In this document: positions 1-8,769 of the stretch, piece after piece
Numbering within the stretch: position 1 is the stretch's first letter
Layout of the letters: the number at the start of each line of letters is the position of its first letter
Assembly (NCBI RefSeq): GCF_023015765.1
Contig: NZ_JALKAL010000004.1
Location: 124,001-188,000 of the forward strand
Source of the DNA: Ornithinimicrobium sp. F0845
Lineage (GTDB): Bacteria; Actinomycetota; Actinomycetes; Actinomycetales; Dermatophilaceae
Direction of reading: 5' to 3'
Length of the DNA: 64,000 bases
Translations under genes and position numbers: made by a program
The notes under the pieces: generated by a model
The model's input: the letters and a program-made list of their open reading frames with translations, nothing else
What the model was told of the DNA's origin: nothing
Databases searched by the model: none

Positions 1-534
1 TTGACCGCCGCTGAACTGGTGCGGGAAGCGCCGGGCGGCGTCGGTCGACAGACCCACCCGCTCCAGCAACTCGTCCACCCTGCTTCCTCGTGGGATGCCC
101 TGTGCGACAAGAGGCTCGGCGATGATCTCGCGAATTCGCATGCGCGGGTCGAGGGAGCTCATCGGGTCCTGGAAGACCAGCTGCAACCGCCTCCGCAGCC
201 ACCCCAGCTGCCGCGGCGACCGGTCGTGGATCGGCTGCCCCTCGATGAGGACCTCACCGGAGGTCGGCCGGTCCAGGCCGCTGATCATCCGCAGCAGCGT
301 TGACTTGCCCGACCCGGACTCCCCGACCAGACCGAACCGCTCACCAGCCAGTATGTCGAGGCTCACGTCCCGCACCGCGTGCACCACGGCCGGTGGCCGG
401 GTGAGCGAGGTGCGGGGCCGGCGGAACTCCCGGTTCACCGCGCGCAGGCTGATGGCCACCTCCCGACCGGGCGCGTCGTGCGGCGCGGTTCGACCTCCGT
501 CCAGCGCGTCCTGTGGCGTGCCGTCGTCACTCAT
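1..534 (-). CDS. Oligopeptide ABC transporter ATP-binding protein (OppF/DppF-type), 3' end outside window
   Basis: ATPase subunit that would power peptide uptake together with the four genes upstream. Translating the minus strand from the ATG at 534 gives a Walker A motif GESGSGKST at residues 71-79, a Q-loop FQDPMSSLDPR, and, at the window edge, FSGGQ (an LSGGQ-type signature). Walker B and the C-terminus lie beyond position 1. The ATG overlaps the stop of the preceding ATPase gene by 8 bases (ATGAGTGA), so the two are probably translationally coupled. As last gene of an A-B-C-D-F operon it is the expected partner of the OppD-type ATPase. Family assignment is firm; the transported substrate is unknown. 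Confidence 0.9.
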   Translation of the reverse strand, partial: MSDDGTPQDALDGGRTAPHDAPGREVAISLRAVNREFRRPRTSLTRPPAVVHAVRDVSLDILAGERFGLVGESGSGKSTLLRMISGLDRPTSGEVLIEGQPIHDRSPRQLGWLRRRLQLVFQDPMSSLDPRMRIREIIAEPLVAQGIPRGSRVDELLERVGLSTDAARRFPHQFSGGQ

Positions 535-1585
535 CGCTCTCACCCCCGACCGGGTGGAAGCAGGCGTAGCCCGCCGCGCGCTCGCCCGCCGAATGGTCGC
601 CGCGCGGCGTCCAGGGCGGCAGCGTCTCGCAGACCGAGGTGGCGAAGTCGCACCGGTTGCGGAAGACGCACCCGTCGGGGAAGCGGCCGGCGGCGGGGAC
701 GTTGCCGCGGATCGTGTCGAGCGGCTCGCGCTGGCCCCGAGCCCTGGCACGGTCCAGGTCGCTGGCCGCGACCAGCCCCTGGGTGTAGCGGTGCTGCGGG
801 TCACCCAGCACCTGGGTGACCGGACCCGCCTCGACGATGCGCCCGCCATACATCACGAGCACCCGCTCACAGACCGTGGCGACGACCGCGAGGTCGTGGG
901 TGATGAACAGCATCGCGGCGTCACGCTCCTCGACGCCGGTGACGATGAGGTCGAGCACGAGGGCCTGCACCGTGACGTCCAGGGCGGTCGTCGGCTCGTC
1001 GCAGACCAGCAGAAGCGGGTCGTTGGCCAGCGCGATCGCCGCGACCACGCGCTGACGCTGCCCGCCCGAGAGCTGGTGCGGATAGGACCTGGCCACCGCG
1101 TCGGCGTCGGGCAGCCCGACCTGGGCAAGCAGCTCGACGGCCCGGCGTGCCGCCGCGGTGCGCGAGGCCGTGCCGTGCAGGGTCATGACCTCGGCGACCT
1201 GCTTGCCGACCTTCATCGTGGGGTTGAGCGCGGTCATCGGCTCCTGGAAGACCATCGCCATCCGGTCTCCGCGCAGGTGGCTCATCCGGCGCTCGGAGGC
1301 ACCGAGCAGCTCCTTCTCCTGGCCCGCCAGGTGCACCTGGCCGGTCGCGGTCAACCCCTCCGCGAGCAGACCCATGACCGCCAGCGCGGTGAGCGACTTG
1401 CCGGAGCCGGACTCGCCGATCAGGCCGACCCGTTCGCCCCGCTGGATCGAGAAGGTGACGTCGTGCAGCAGCTGGGTCGACCCCGCGTGCACGTCGAGCC
1501 CGGCCACGGTCAGGACGGTCTCGGCGCTGCCCGACGCGCTCGGCCCGGGTTGGGGGGCGCCGCCCGCCCCTGAGTGCGTGCTCAT
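527..1585 (-). CDS. Oligopeptide ABC transporter ATP-binding protein (OppD/DppD-type)
   Basis: Cytoplasmic ATPase of a peptide importer, 352 residues. Visible motifs are Walker A GESGSGKS (57-64), Q-loop VFQEPMTALNP, signature LSGGQRQRV, Walker B LLLVCDEPTTALD and the switch His in FITHDLAVV. The C-terminal oligopeptide-type extension carries four cysteines (in GCVFRNRC, SVCETLPPW and YACFHP). In OppD-family proteins such a set can hold an iron-sulfur cluster; that is inferred here. The ATG at 1585 overlaps the stop of the upstream permease as ATGA. The long open frame on the opposite strand here is a shadow. Confidence 0.93.
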   Translation of the reverse strand: MSTHSGAGGAPQPGPSASGSAETVLTVAGLDVHAGSTQLLHDVTFSIQRGERVGLIGESGSGKSLTALAVMGLLAEGLTATGQVHLAGQEKELLGASERRMSHLRGDRMAMVFQEPMTALNPTMKVGKQVAEVMTLHGTASRTAAARRAVELLAQVGLPDADAVARSYPHQLSGGQRQRVVAAIALANDPLLLVCDEPTTALDVTVQALVLDLIVTGVEERDAAMLFITHDLAVVATVCERVLVMYGGRIVEAGPVTQVLGDPQHRYTQGLVAASDLDRARARGQREPLDTIRGNVPAAGRFPDGCVFRNRCDFATSVCETLPPWTPRGDHSAGERAAGYACFHPVGGESDE

Positions 1586-2400
1586 CGGCCCTCCAGCTTC
1601 GGGTCGAGGTAGTCGCGCAGGCCGTCGCCGAACAGGTTGAAGCCGAGCACCGCGAGCGCGATGGCCGCGCCGGGGATGATCGCCAGGTGGGGCGCGCGGT
1701 GCAGGACGTTCTGGGACTCCAGCAGCATCCGGCCCCAGGACGGCTCGCCGGTGGGGGTGCCCAGTCCCAGGTACGACAGGGCCGCCTCGGCCAGGATCGC
1801 GATGGCGAAGGAGACCGACGCCTGCACGATGACCAGCCCGACCACGTTCGGCAGGACGTGCTGCCAGGCGATCGCGAACGGGCCGCGACCGGCGACCCGG
1901 GCGGCCGCGACATACTCGGTGTTGACCACCTGCAGGGCCCCGGACCGGACGATCCGCGCGAAGGCGGGGATGGTGGCGATGCCGATCGCGACCATCGCCA
2001 CGAACGTGCCGCCGCCGTAGAGCGCGGAGAACATGATCGCCAGCAGCAGCGCCGGGAACGCGAGCAGGATGTCGTTGCCACGCATGATGAGCTGGCCGAA
2101 CCAGCCGGGGGACATCGCGGCCAGTATGCCGATCGGCACCCCGATCACCGCGGCCACCGCCACGGCGACGAGGCCGACGAACAGGGTGGTCCGGGCGCCG
2201 AGCAGGATCTGCGTGAGCACGTCGCGGGAGGAGCGGTCCGTCCCCAGCCAGTGCTCGGCGTTGGGGGTCTGCTCCTTGGGGACGGGGAGGTACTTGAACT
2301 CGTACGGCGTCCAGACGTAGGAGATCAGCGCCATCGCGACCACGAGCAGGACGAGGGCGCCGCCGATGAGCAGCGGCGCGTTGAGGCGACGGCCGCTCAC
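1582..2400 (-). CDS. Peptide ABC transporter permease (OppC/DppC-type)
   Basis: Inner-membrane permease, 272 residues from the GTG at 2400. The frame stays open upstream to an ATG at 2481, but that extra stretch is hydrophilic and is the out-of-frame reading of the mini-ORF at 2397-2474. The GTG is preceded by GAGGA at a suitable distance, overlaps the mini-ORF stop as GTGA, and is followed directly by the first membrane segment (PLLIGGALVLLVVAMALISY). The binding-protein-dependent permease core follows, ending with the family-typical region ALSYLGLGTPTGEPSWG. It pairs with the OppB-type permease to form the pore. Confidence 0.92.
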   Translation of the reverse strand: MSGRRLNAPLLIGGALVLLVVAMALISYVWTPYEFKYLPVPKEQTPNAEHWLGTDRSSRDVLTQILLGARTTLFVGLVAVAVAAVIGVPIGILAAMSPGWFGQLIMRGNDILLAFPALLLAIMFSALYGGGTFVAMVAIGIATIPAFARIVRSGALQVVNTEYVAAARVAGRGPFAIAWQHVLPNVVGLVIVQASVSFAIAILAEAALSYLGLGTPTGEPSWGRMLLESQNVLHRAPHLAIIPGAAIALAVLGFNLFGDGLRDYLDPKLEGR

Positions 2401-2474
2401 AGCGAATCCTCGATGAGCTCCGCGGACCGCTCCGGGCCTCGCAAGCTCGTGTCCTCGCCGGTCCTGTCGCTCAT
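2397..2474 (-). CDS. 25-codon overlapping mini-ORF, copy A (between oppB-type and oppC-type genes)
   Basis: A 25-residue reading frame beginning MSDRTGEDTSLRGP and ending RSAELIEDSL. Its ATG overlaps the stop of the upstream permease gene as ATGA, and its stop overlaps the GTG of the downstream permease as GTGA, so ribosomes could pass through all three. A near-identical copy lies at 35469-35546 in an unrelated operon in the same intercistronic position. Over the first 22 codons the two copies differ at only three nucleotides. The 3' end supplies the downstream ribosome binding site. I recognise no family. Whether the peptide or only the DNA/RNA matters is unknown. Confidence 0.6.
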   Translation of the reverse strand: MSDRTGEDTSLRGPERSAELIEDSL

Positions 2475-3421
2475 CGTGCACCCGTCCGCAGCCGCGGGTC
2501 GATCAGCAGGTAGAGCACGTCGACCAGGAAGTTGATGATGAGCACGGCGGCGACCAGGACCATCACCACGGTCTGCACGGTGACCAGTTCGCGCGCGGAG
2601 ACCGAGTCGAGCAGGAAGGTGCCGAGGCCGGGGATGACGAAGACCCGTTCGACGACTACCGCGCCGATGAGCAGCGTCGCCAGCTGCAGACCGAGGACGG
2701 TCACGATCGGCACCGAGGCGTTGCGCAGCCCGTGCCGGGTCAGCGCCTGCATCGGCCGCAGGCCCTTGGCCCGGGCGGTGCGCAGGTAGTCCTCGCGCAG
2801 CACGTCGAGCACCGCGGAGCGGACATAGCGGGACAGCACCGAGGCCTGCACGAGGGCCAGCGACAGCGCCGGCAGCACCAGCTTGCTGAGGAAGTCCACA
2901 GGGTCCTCCGCCGGCGGGGTCCAGCCGCCGGAGGGGAACCACCCGAACCTCTTGGAGAAGTAGGTGATGAGGATGATGCCGGCCAGGAACGCCGGGATGG
3001 CGACGCCGATCTGCGAGATCCCCGAGAGCACGACCCCGTCGGCGTGGCGGTGCCGGACCGCCATCCAGGTGCCCACCGGCAGCGCGATGAGCAGGGCCAG
3101 CACCATCGAGGTCACCACCAGCCAGGCGGTGACCGCCACGCGGTCGACGAGCTGCGGCGCGATCGGGGCCTTGCTGACCCACTCCACGCCCAGGTCGAGC
3201 GTGACCATCCCGCTGGCCCAGTCGGCATACTGCACGAGCAGGGGCCGGTTGAGGCCGAACTGTTCGCGCATCGCCTCCACGGACTCGGCGGAGGAGTTCA
3301 TGCCCAGGGCGACCCGGGCCGGGTCGCCCGGCAGCACCTGCATGAACGCGAAGACCAGCACCGAGGCCACCACGAGGCTGGCCAGCAGCACCAGGAAGCG
3401 TTGCGCCAGACGGAGGAGCAC
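2471..3421 (-). CDS. Peptide ABC transporter permease (OppB/DppB-type)
   Basis: Inner-membrane permease of 316 residues with a GTG start at 3421, 16 bases after the stop of the binding-protein gene. The N-terminal membrane segment (FLVLLASLVVASVLVFAFMQ) is followed by the family motif VLPGDPARVALG, and the central permease signature lies around LRNASVPIVTVLGLQL. The order binding protein, B permease, C permease, two ATPases is that of peptide/nickel-type importers. Its stop overlaps the start of the 25-codon mini-ORF rather than the next permease, which is unusual. Confidence 0.93.
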   Translation of the reverse strand: MLLRLAQRFLVLLASLVVASVLVFAFMQVLPGDPARVALGMNSSAESVEAMREQFGLNRPLLVQYADWASGMVTLDLGVEWVSKAPIAPQLVDRVAVTAWLVVTSMVLALLIALPVGTWMAVRHRHADGVVLSGISQIGVAIPAFLAGIILITYFSKRFGWFPSGGWTPPAEDPVDFLSKLVLPALSLALVQASVLSRYVRSAVLDVLREDYLRTARAKGLRPMQALTRHGLRNASVPIVTVLGLQLATLLIGAVVVERVFVIPGLGTFLLDSVSARELVTVQTVVMVLVAAVLIINFLVDVLYLLIDPRLRTGAR

Positions 3422-3437
3422 CGGGGTCAGGCTCCCG

Positions 3438-4982
3438 TCAGCCGCGCGCGAGGTTGGCCAGGTCGAAGGACTCGGTGATGGCGTTCTGCGGGAGGCCGGT
3501 GATGTCCGGGTCGGCCACGATCAGGTTGGGCAGCAGGAAGAGGAAGTCGGAGGCGGCGTCCTGCGAGATCAACGCGGCTGCCTCCTTCATCTTCTCGACC
3601 TGGACCTCCTCGCTGCCCGTGTCGGCCTCCTCCAGCAGCGCGCGCAGCTCGGGGGTGCCGTAGCGGATGTAGTAGTCGGGGTTGCCGAAGACGTTGCCGA
3701 GGTCGCGGGGCTCCACGTGGGCCACGATCGACATCTCGTAGTCGGCGTTGGTGAAGACGTCCTCGACCCACGCGGCCGGGAACTCCAGGTCGTCGATGGT
3801 GACGTCGAAGCCGACCTCCTCCAGCATGGTCTCCACGACCGGCGCGCACGCGGTGGCGTAGGGCAGCGTCGGGATCCGCAGCCGGACCTGCACGCCCTCG
3901 GCCTCCGCCTCGGCCATCAGCGCCTTGGCGGCCTCGACGTCATAGGGGTAGTCGCCGGTGCGGTCCTCGTACCACGGGTCGGTGGGCGGGACCATCGAGC
4001 CGATCAGGGTGCCGCGGCCGTCCCAGCAGGTGTCCAGCAGGGCCTGGTGGTCTATCGCGTGGCGCGCGGCCTGGCGCACCTTGAGGTCGTTAAACGGCTC
4101 CGTCTCGTTGTTGAAGCTCAGGACCACCTCGCCGTTGGTCGTGCCCTCGATGATCTGGAAGTCGCCGTCCTCGAACTCGCTCAGCGCCTCGGGGGCCTGC
4201 ACCGTGCCGACCACGTCGATGCCATCGGTGAGCATCGCGTTGTTCAGCGCGGTCGCGTCGGTGAAGTAGGACAGCACGACCTGGTCGAAGTAGGGCTCCT
4301 CGCCCCAGTAGTCGCTGTTGCGCTGCAGCGAGATCGAGGTGCCGCGGTTCCACTCGCCGAAGGTGTAGGGGCCGGTGCCGATCGGCCGCGTGGCGAGCTC
4401 GTCGACGCTGTTGGAGTCGAAGATCGCCCCCACGCGGGTGGTCAGGCTGTAGAGGAAGGTGTTGCTCGGCGCGGTCAGCGTGACGACCACCTCGGTGTCG
4501 CTGGAGGCCTCGACCGTGTCGATGATGTCGAACTGGCTCTTCAGGCTCACCGTCCAGTCGTTCGTGACCGCCTCGAAGGATGAGACGACGTCCTCGGCGG
4601 TGAACGTCTCGCCGTTGCTGAAGGTCACGCCCTCCTGGAGGGTGAAGGTGTAGGTCAGGCCGTCGTCGCTCACCGTGTATTCCGAGGCGAGCGCCGGCAC
4701 CATCTCACCGTTCTGGTCGATCTTGACCAGCGTCTCGTAGACGTTGTAGAGCAGGGCCTGGGGGATCGCCGCACCGTCGGTGGTGGTGAAGTCGAGGCTG
4801 GCGGGCTCGGCGACCAGGCCGATGCGCACGGTGTCCTCGCCGGCGGGGGCCGCGGTGCCGTCCGCCGTGCTGTCGCCCCCGTCGGTCGGGTCCGGGTCGT
4901 CGCTGGTGGAGCCCGCATTGCAGGCCGTCAGCAGGAAGGTGAGCGAGAGGGCGGCTGCGAACGCCCTGGTGCGTGACGTCAT
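3438..4982 (-). CDS. Extracytoplasmic solute-binding lipoprotein, family 5 (OppA/DppA-type)
   Basis: Substrate-binding protein of 514 residues that captures peptides outside the membrane. It starts with a lipoprotein signal: basic MTSRTR, a hydrophobic stretch, then the lipobox LTAC with Cys at about residue 21. An acidic Ser/Thr/Pro-rich linker follows. The mature part has family-5 hallmarks such as the region ending RPIGTGPYTFGEW, and FNNETEPFNDLKVRQAARHAID. It is first in the operon. The ligand is unknown; peptides are the usual cargo, but nickel, opines or sugars occur in this family. Confidence 0.93.
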   Translation of the reverse strand: MTSRTRAFAAALSLTFLLTACNAGSTSDDPDPTDGGDSTADGTAAPAGEDTVRIGLVAEPASLDFTTTDGAAIPQALLYNVYETLVKIDQNGEMVPALASEYTVSDDGLTYTFTLQEGVTFSNGETFTAEDVVSSFEAVTNDWTVSLKSQFDIIDTVEASSDTEVVVTLTAPSNTFLYSLTTRVGAIFDSNSVDELATRPIGTGPYTFGEWNRGTSISLQRNSDYWGEEPYFDQVVLSYFTDATALNNAMLTDGIDVVGTVQAPEALSEFEDGDFQIIEGTTNGEVVLSFNNETEPFNDLKVRQAARHAIDHQALLDTCWDGRGTLIGSMVPPTDPWYEDRTGDYPYDVEAAKALMAEAEAEGVQVRLRIPTLPYATACAPVVETMLEEVGFDVTIDDLEFPAAWVEDVFTNADYEMSIVAHVEPRDLGNVFGNPDYYIRYGTPELRALLEEADTGSEEVQVEKMKEAAALISQDAASDFLFLLPNLIVADPDITGLPQNAITESFDLANLARG

Positions 4983-5286
4983 ACGAGGAGGCCTTCCTGG
5001 GATGCCTGCGCCCGGGTCCTCGGGCGCAGCTCAAGCACTGGTCCCGGCCAACTCTGCCGCATGCCGCCCGCGCACGACCATCCGGGTGCGCAACCGATAC
5101 GGAGTCGTTATCCGATGGTCACCCACGATCCGCGAGTATGCCGACGGGTCGGGTCTCCCTGTCCGGCACCGGGATCATGGGGTCGCGACCCGGGTGCTCG
5201 ACCTCCGGGCACAGGAAAGCGTCAGCGGAGCCTGCCCCAGGCTCCGCTGACGCCTTTCCCCTGCCGGGTGCGGGACTACGCGCGGG
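4983..5286. other. Intergenic region of about 300 bp
   Basis: No gene seen. It should carry the promoter of the importer operon (minus) at the 4983 side; I could not pick a convincing -35/-10 pair. The other side holds the strong hairpin at 5216-5257. One GTATGCCG octamer is at 5136-5143. Confidence 0.5.
5216..5257 (-). terminator. Intrinsic-type terminator downstream of ABC-2 exporter operon
   Basis: A perfect 16-bp inverted repeat (GCGTCAGCGGAGCCTG at 5219-5234 and its complement at 5238-5253) with a 3-base loop. On the minus strand it is followed by TTTCC. It sits about 30 bases beyond the stop of the permease gene ending at 5287. The T-run is short, as is common in GC-rich actinobacteria. 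Confidence 0.8.
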
Positions 5287-6108
5287 TCACTTGACCTCGC
5301 GGCGCAGCACGCGCCACACCCCGATGACCAGTGGGACTCCAATCCACAGGGCCACCGATACGGCGAGCTGTCCCCACTGCTCGCCCGTCAACGCTTCCCC
5401 CGTGGTCAGGGGAGCGGTCGTCATCGTCAGGTCGATCCACTCGTAGGGCGTCGCCAGCCAGCTGACCAGGCTCATCAGGGGCAGCAGGGTCGGCAGGGCG
5501 AAGTAGGCGACGATCGCGGCCGGCGTGCTGAGGAAGGCCAGGCCGAAGGCCAGACCCTGCAGCACGTAGAGGGTCATCATCAGCGTCAGCCCGGCGATCA
5601 TCCAGCCGTCCACGCCCCAGGGCGTCTCCGCCCCGCGCAGGTCGCCCAGCAGCCGGCCGACGGCCCCCAGCGCGAGGGTCACGACGACCGCGCCCAGCCC
5701 GAGCAGGACCGTGCTCGCGATCTTGGCCGCCACGACCCGGCCGCGGCGCGGCTCCAGCGCGAAGGTGGTCATCGCGGTCCGCTGGCTCCACTCCTGGGTC
5801 GCGGAGAGGATGCCGAGCACCGGCAGGAAGATCCCGAGCGGGATCCCCGCGGCCGCGAGGTAGTTGCCGTAGCTGTGGTCGCCCTGGTCGACGAAGAGCA
5901 TGATCGTCATCGCGACGACGATGACGAGGCCCAGGATGATGAGGAACCAGCGCCCGGCCAGGGTGTCGACCTGCTTGCGGGTCTCGACCCGGACCAGCCG
6001 GCTGAACGGGACCGCCGTGATCGGGTTGTCCTGGATGGTCGGGAGGTGGAAGCCGGCGCGGGCCGGAGCGGCCTGCGGCGTGGCCTGCAGTTCGGTGGTG
6101 GTGCTCAT
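5287..6108 (-). CDS. ABC-2 type exporter permease
   Basis: Membrane subunit of an exporter, 273 residues. After a soluble N-terminus there are about six hydrophobic segments, including WFLIILGLVIVVAMTIMLFV, VVVTLALGAVGRLLG, MIAGLTLMMTLYVLQGLAFG and WGQLAVSVALWIGVPLVIGV. This is the pattern of ABC-2 permeases of the YhgE/NatB/DrrB class rather than of importers. Its ATG overlaps the ATPase stop by 4 bases. The divergent two-component system at 7148-9480 probably controls the pair, as is common for antibiotic-response exporters (inference). Confidence 0.85.
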   Translation of the reverse strand: MSTTTELQATPQAAPARAGFHLPTIQDNPITAVPFSRLVRVETRKQVDTLAGRWFLIILGLVIVVAMTIMLFVDQGDHSYGNYLAAAGIPLGIFLPVLGILSATQEWSQRTAMTTFALEPRRGRVVAAKIASTVLLGLGAVVVTLALGAVGRLLGDLRGAETPWGVDGWMIAGLTLMMTLYVLQGLAFGLAFLSTPAAIVAYFALPTLLPLMSLVSWLATPYEWIDLTMTTAPLTTGEALTGEQWGQLAVSVALWIGVPLVIGVWRVLRREVK

Positions 6109-7004
6109 GCTGCCGTCTCCTGTCGTGCGTCGTCGGAGGTGAGGGTGAGGAACATCTCCTCCAGGCCCTGGCTGTCGGCGCCACGCAGCTCGGTGAGCAT
6201 CAGGCCCGCGGAGAAGGCGATGGAGCCCACGCGGGGGGTCTCCGCCTCCACGCTGAGACCGCCGCCCGGGAGCGCGCTGACCGCGATGCCCTCGGCCACG
6301 AGTGCGGCCTCCAGCCGCTGGTCGTCGATGCTCCTGACGAGGGACCCGGAGGGGCGCAGCAGCTCCTCCTTTGTGCCGGAGGCCACGATGCGGCCGCGGC
6401 CGATCACCACGATGTCGTCGGCGATCCGCTCGATCTCGTGCAGCAGGTGCGAGGAGAGCAGCACCGTGCCGCCCTCGGCGGCGAACGTACCCAGCAGGTC
6501 CCGCATCCAGCGGATCCCGGCGGGGTCCAGCCCGTTGGCCGGCTCGTCGAGGATCAGGACCTTCGGGTCGCCGAGCAGCGCGCTGGCCAGGCCGAGGCGC
6601 TGCCGCATGCCCAGGGAGTAGTTGCGGACCCGCCGCTTGGACTCCTTCTGCGTGAGCCCGACGACCTCCAGCATCTGGTCGACGCGGCGGTTGTCGATGC
6701 CCAGGGTCATGGCGCCCAGGGCCAGCACCTCACGGCCGGTGCGGCCGGCGTGCTGGGCCGAGGCGTCGAGGAGGACCCCCACGTGCCGCCCCGGGTTGGT
6801 GAGCTGTGCGTAGGGCGTGCCGAGCACCGTCGCGGTGCCCGAGGTCGCCGGGGTGAGCCCGGTCATCACGCGCATGGTCGTGGACTTGCCCGCCCCGTTG
6901 GGACCGAGGAACCCGGTCACCCGTCCAGCCTCGGCAGTGAACGACACGTCGTCCACGGCGGTGAAGTCCCCGTACTTCGTCACGAGGTTCTGTACCTGAA
7001 TCAT
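6105..7004 (-). CDS. ABC exporter ATP-binding protein (DrrA/CcmA/NatA-type)
   Basis: ATPase of 299 residues driving the ABC-2 permease downstream. Motifs are Walker A GPNGAGKST near residue 35, signature YSLGMRQRLGLA, Walker B VLILDEPANGLDPAG and the switch region LSSHLLHEIERIADD. The C-terminal domain of about 80 residues is typical of drug-export ATPases. The ATG at 7004 is 143 bp from the divergent histidine kinase start. CAGACT lies 7 bases upstream of the ATG, which would fit a leaderless start but is weaker than the box on the other strand. Confidence 0.9.
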   Translation of the reverse strand: MIQVQNLVTKYGDFTAVDDVSFTAEAGRVTGFLGPNGAGKSTTMRVMTGLTPATSGTATVLGTPYAQLTNPGRHVGVLLDASAQHAGRTGREVLALGAMTLGIDNRRVDQMLEVVGLTQKESKRRVRNYSLGMRQRLGLASALLGDPKVLILDEPANGLDPAGIRWMRDLLGTFAAEGGTVLLSSHLLHEIERIADDIVVIGRGRIVASGTKEELLRPSGSLVRSIDDQRLEAALVAEGIAVSALPGGGLSVEAETPRVGSIAFSAGLMLTELRGADSQGLEEMFLTLTSDDARQETAA

Positions 7005-7135
7005 GCCTACCAGTCTGCGGGACCACCGCCCGGCCCCACATCAGTCCGCAGTCTGGACCTGCGTCATACCTTGGTATGCCGTCGGGCCGGCTGGTCACAG
7101 ACTTTCGCCGCTCCCTGTGGTCCTGCAGGAGGTCC

Positions 7136-7147
7136 TAGGGTCGGGGT
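7136..7147 (+). promoter_or_regulatory. Leaderless-type -10 element of the histidine kinase gene
   Basis: TAGGGT at 7136-7141, then six bases, then the GTG start at 7148. The same TAnnnT-N6-start spacing is seen before several other genes here, suggesting transcription begins at the start codon. Confidence 0.55.
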
Positions 7148-8341
7148 GTGAGACCCGGCCAGCCACCGACCACCCGTTGGGGGGAGACGTGGCGTCTGCT
7201 GGTCGCCCTGGCTGTCGGTGCGGTCGTGTGGCTCTCGTCCTGGGCCACGATCGACCTGGAGAACCGGGTCGGCCCCGAGTGGTGGCTGATGAGCGGGGAC
7301 CTGCTGCTCGGCGTGATCTCGCTCGGGCTGATGCTGCTGCGGCGCCGCTGGCCGGTGCCGATCGCGCTGGCCATCATCGTCCTCTCCTCCGTGTCGACCC
7401 TCGCAGCGGGCGCCTGCCTGATCGTCATCATCTCGGTGGCCACCCGGCGGCGCTGGCGGGAGCTGGCGATCATCACGCCGCCGTACCTGGCGACCTCGTT
7501 CGTGTGGGACCGCATGTTCACCTCACCGACCTCGGCGACGCTGACGACGACGCTGACCAACGTGACGATCCAGGTGCTGGTCCTGATCGCAGCGTTCGCC
7601 ATCGGCTACTCGATCGGGGTGCGCCGCGACAACATCGCGGCGCTGCGGGAGCGCGCCGAGGTCGCCGAGCGGGAGCAGGGTCACCGGGTCGAACAGGCGC
7701 GGGCGACCGAGCGGGCCCGGATCGCGCGCGAGATGCACGACGTGCTGGCGCACCGGATCAGCCTGATCGCGATGAACGCCGGGGCCATGACCTATCGCGA
7801 GGACCTCCCTCCGGAGCAGCTGCGGGAGATCGCGGGCACGGTCCGGGACAACGCCGACCAGGCGGTGCAGGAGCTGCGGGCGGTGCTCGGTGTGCTCCGT
7901 GGCAACGACGAGCCCGACCAGCCCCGGGGGCCCCAGCCGGACCTCGCCCAGCTCGGCGCCCTGCTTGACGACGCGCGCGCGGGCGGCACGCCGGTCGTAA
8001 CCACGCTGCGGGTCGATCCAGCCACGGTGCCGGAGCAGGTCAGCCGGCACGCCTACCGGATCATCCAGGAGGGGCTGACCAACGCCCGCAAGCACGCTCC
8101 GGGTCAGCCGGTCACCGTCTCGCTGTCCGGCTCCGCCGGCGTCGGCCTCGACCTCACCGTGGTCAACCAACCCAAGTCGTATGGCGTGACGCCCCAGGGC
8201 GACGCAGTCCGGGACAGCGGGTCCGGCATGGGCCTGCTCGGTCTGGCCGAGCGGGCCGTCCTCAGCGGCGGACAGCTGAGCTACGGCACCGACCGGTCGG
8301 GCCGCTTCGTCGTGCGCGCCTGGCTCCCGTGGACCTCCTGA
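7148..8341 (+). CDS. Sensor histidine kinase, NarL/DesK subclass (HisKA_3)
   Basis: Membrane sensor kinase of 397 residues. The first 160 or so residues hold about five hydrophobic segments (LLVALAVGAVVWLSSW, LLLGVISLGLMLL, PIALAIIVLSSVSTLAAG and IQVLVLIAAFAIGYSIG are clear), then a short helical linker and the phosphoacceptor box ERARIAREMHDVLAHRISL. The ATPase domain ends with the G-box SGMGLLGLAERA. There is almost no extracytoplasmic loop, as in intramembrane-sensing kinases. It is divergent from the exporter operon and 428 bp upstream of its likely response regulator; this gap is unusually large for such a pair. Confidence 0.92.
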   Translation: MRPGQPPTTRWGETWRLLVALAVGAVVWLSSWATIDLENRVGPEWWLMSGDLLLGVISLGLMLLRRRWPVPIALAIIVLSSVSTLAAGACLIVIISVATRRRWRELAIITPPYLATSFVWDRMFTSPTSATLTTTLTNVTIQVLVLIAAFAIGYSIGVRRDNIAALRERAEVAEREQGHRVEQARATERARIAREMHDVLAHRISLIAMNAGAMTYREDLPPEQLREIAGTVRDNADQAVQELRAVLGVLRGNDEPDQPRGPQPDLAQLGALLDDARAGGTPVVTTLRVDPATVPEQVSRHAYRIIQEGLTNARKHAPGQPVTVSLSGSAGVGLDLTVVNQPKSYGVTPQGDAVRDSGSGMGLLGLAERAVLSGGQLSYGTDRSGRFVVRAWLPWTS

Positions 8342-8478
8342 CACCATTCATCCACCACCACACACCTCGCCACGCCCCCCACCACGACCGGGCGCGTCGC
8401 GCTGTGCTCTCCCAGGCCACCGGCCGCGTCGCGCTGTGCTCGCCCCCTGGCGCCGGCCGCGTCGCGTTGCGCTTCCAG

Positions 8479-8737
8479 ACCCGACCGAGTGCGCCGCGTT
8501 GCGCTCCCACGGGGTGCAACAGGATGCGCTCAGTCGGGACGGAGGCAGGTGCCGCGCGCGAGATCACTGTGACCTGCAGATTTGGTCACGGGAATTCCGT
8601 CGCATACGACGAGAACCGCGCGACGTAAACCACTGTGCATAGCGGCGCACCCGGTCCTGCGCCCGGTCGGGGTGGGCAGCGCGACGCGGCGCGCTCCGTG
8701 GGGTCGTGGAGCGCGACGCGGCGCGCTCGGTCGGGTC
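8479..8737. repeat. Inverted pair of ~31-bp repeats around a ~200-bp core
   Basis: The complement of 8479-8509 and the sequence at 8707-8737 match at about 28 of 31 positions; both contain CGCGGCGC followed by CTCGGTCGGGTC or a one-base variant. A further direct copy is at about 8672-8703, and a diverged one follows the regulator gene at about 9487-9518. No transposase is present, so this is either a small non-autonomous element or an array of dispersed intergenic repeats. Confidence 0.6.
8569..8589. promoter_or_regulatory. Candidate operator upstream of the response regulator
   Basis: GTGACC and GGTCAC separated by 9 bases, about 180 bp before the regulator start, in the less GC-rich core of the spacer. 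Dyad symmetry is the only evidence. Confidence 0.3.
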
Positions 8738-8769
8738 TTCCTCATCGTGGGCTGGTTACCGTGGACCCC

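Larger units (their letters stand above)
8342..8769. other. 428-bp repeat-flanked spacer between kinase and response regulator
   Basis: No convincing gene. Copies of a roughly 31-bp GC-rich repeat occur here in both orientations: one at about 8479-8509 (inverted) and others at about 8672-8703 and 8707-8737 (direct), enclosing a less GC-rich core. Degenerate copies with GCGTCGCG lie at 8394-8475. In the core GTGACC (8569-8574) and GGTCAC (8584-8589) form an inverted repeat with a 9-base spacer. A 34-codon frame in the core (about 8524-8628) has no supporting evidence. Confidence 0.6.

Noticed and set aside
8524-8628. Possible 34-codon small protein gene between kinase and response regulator
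   Set aside because: No ribosome binding site, no repeat-independent similarity, and the region is repeat-rich spacer DNA.
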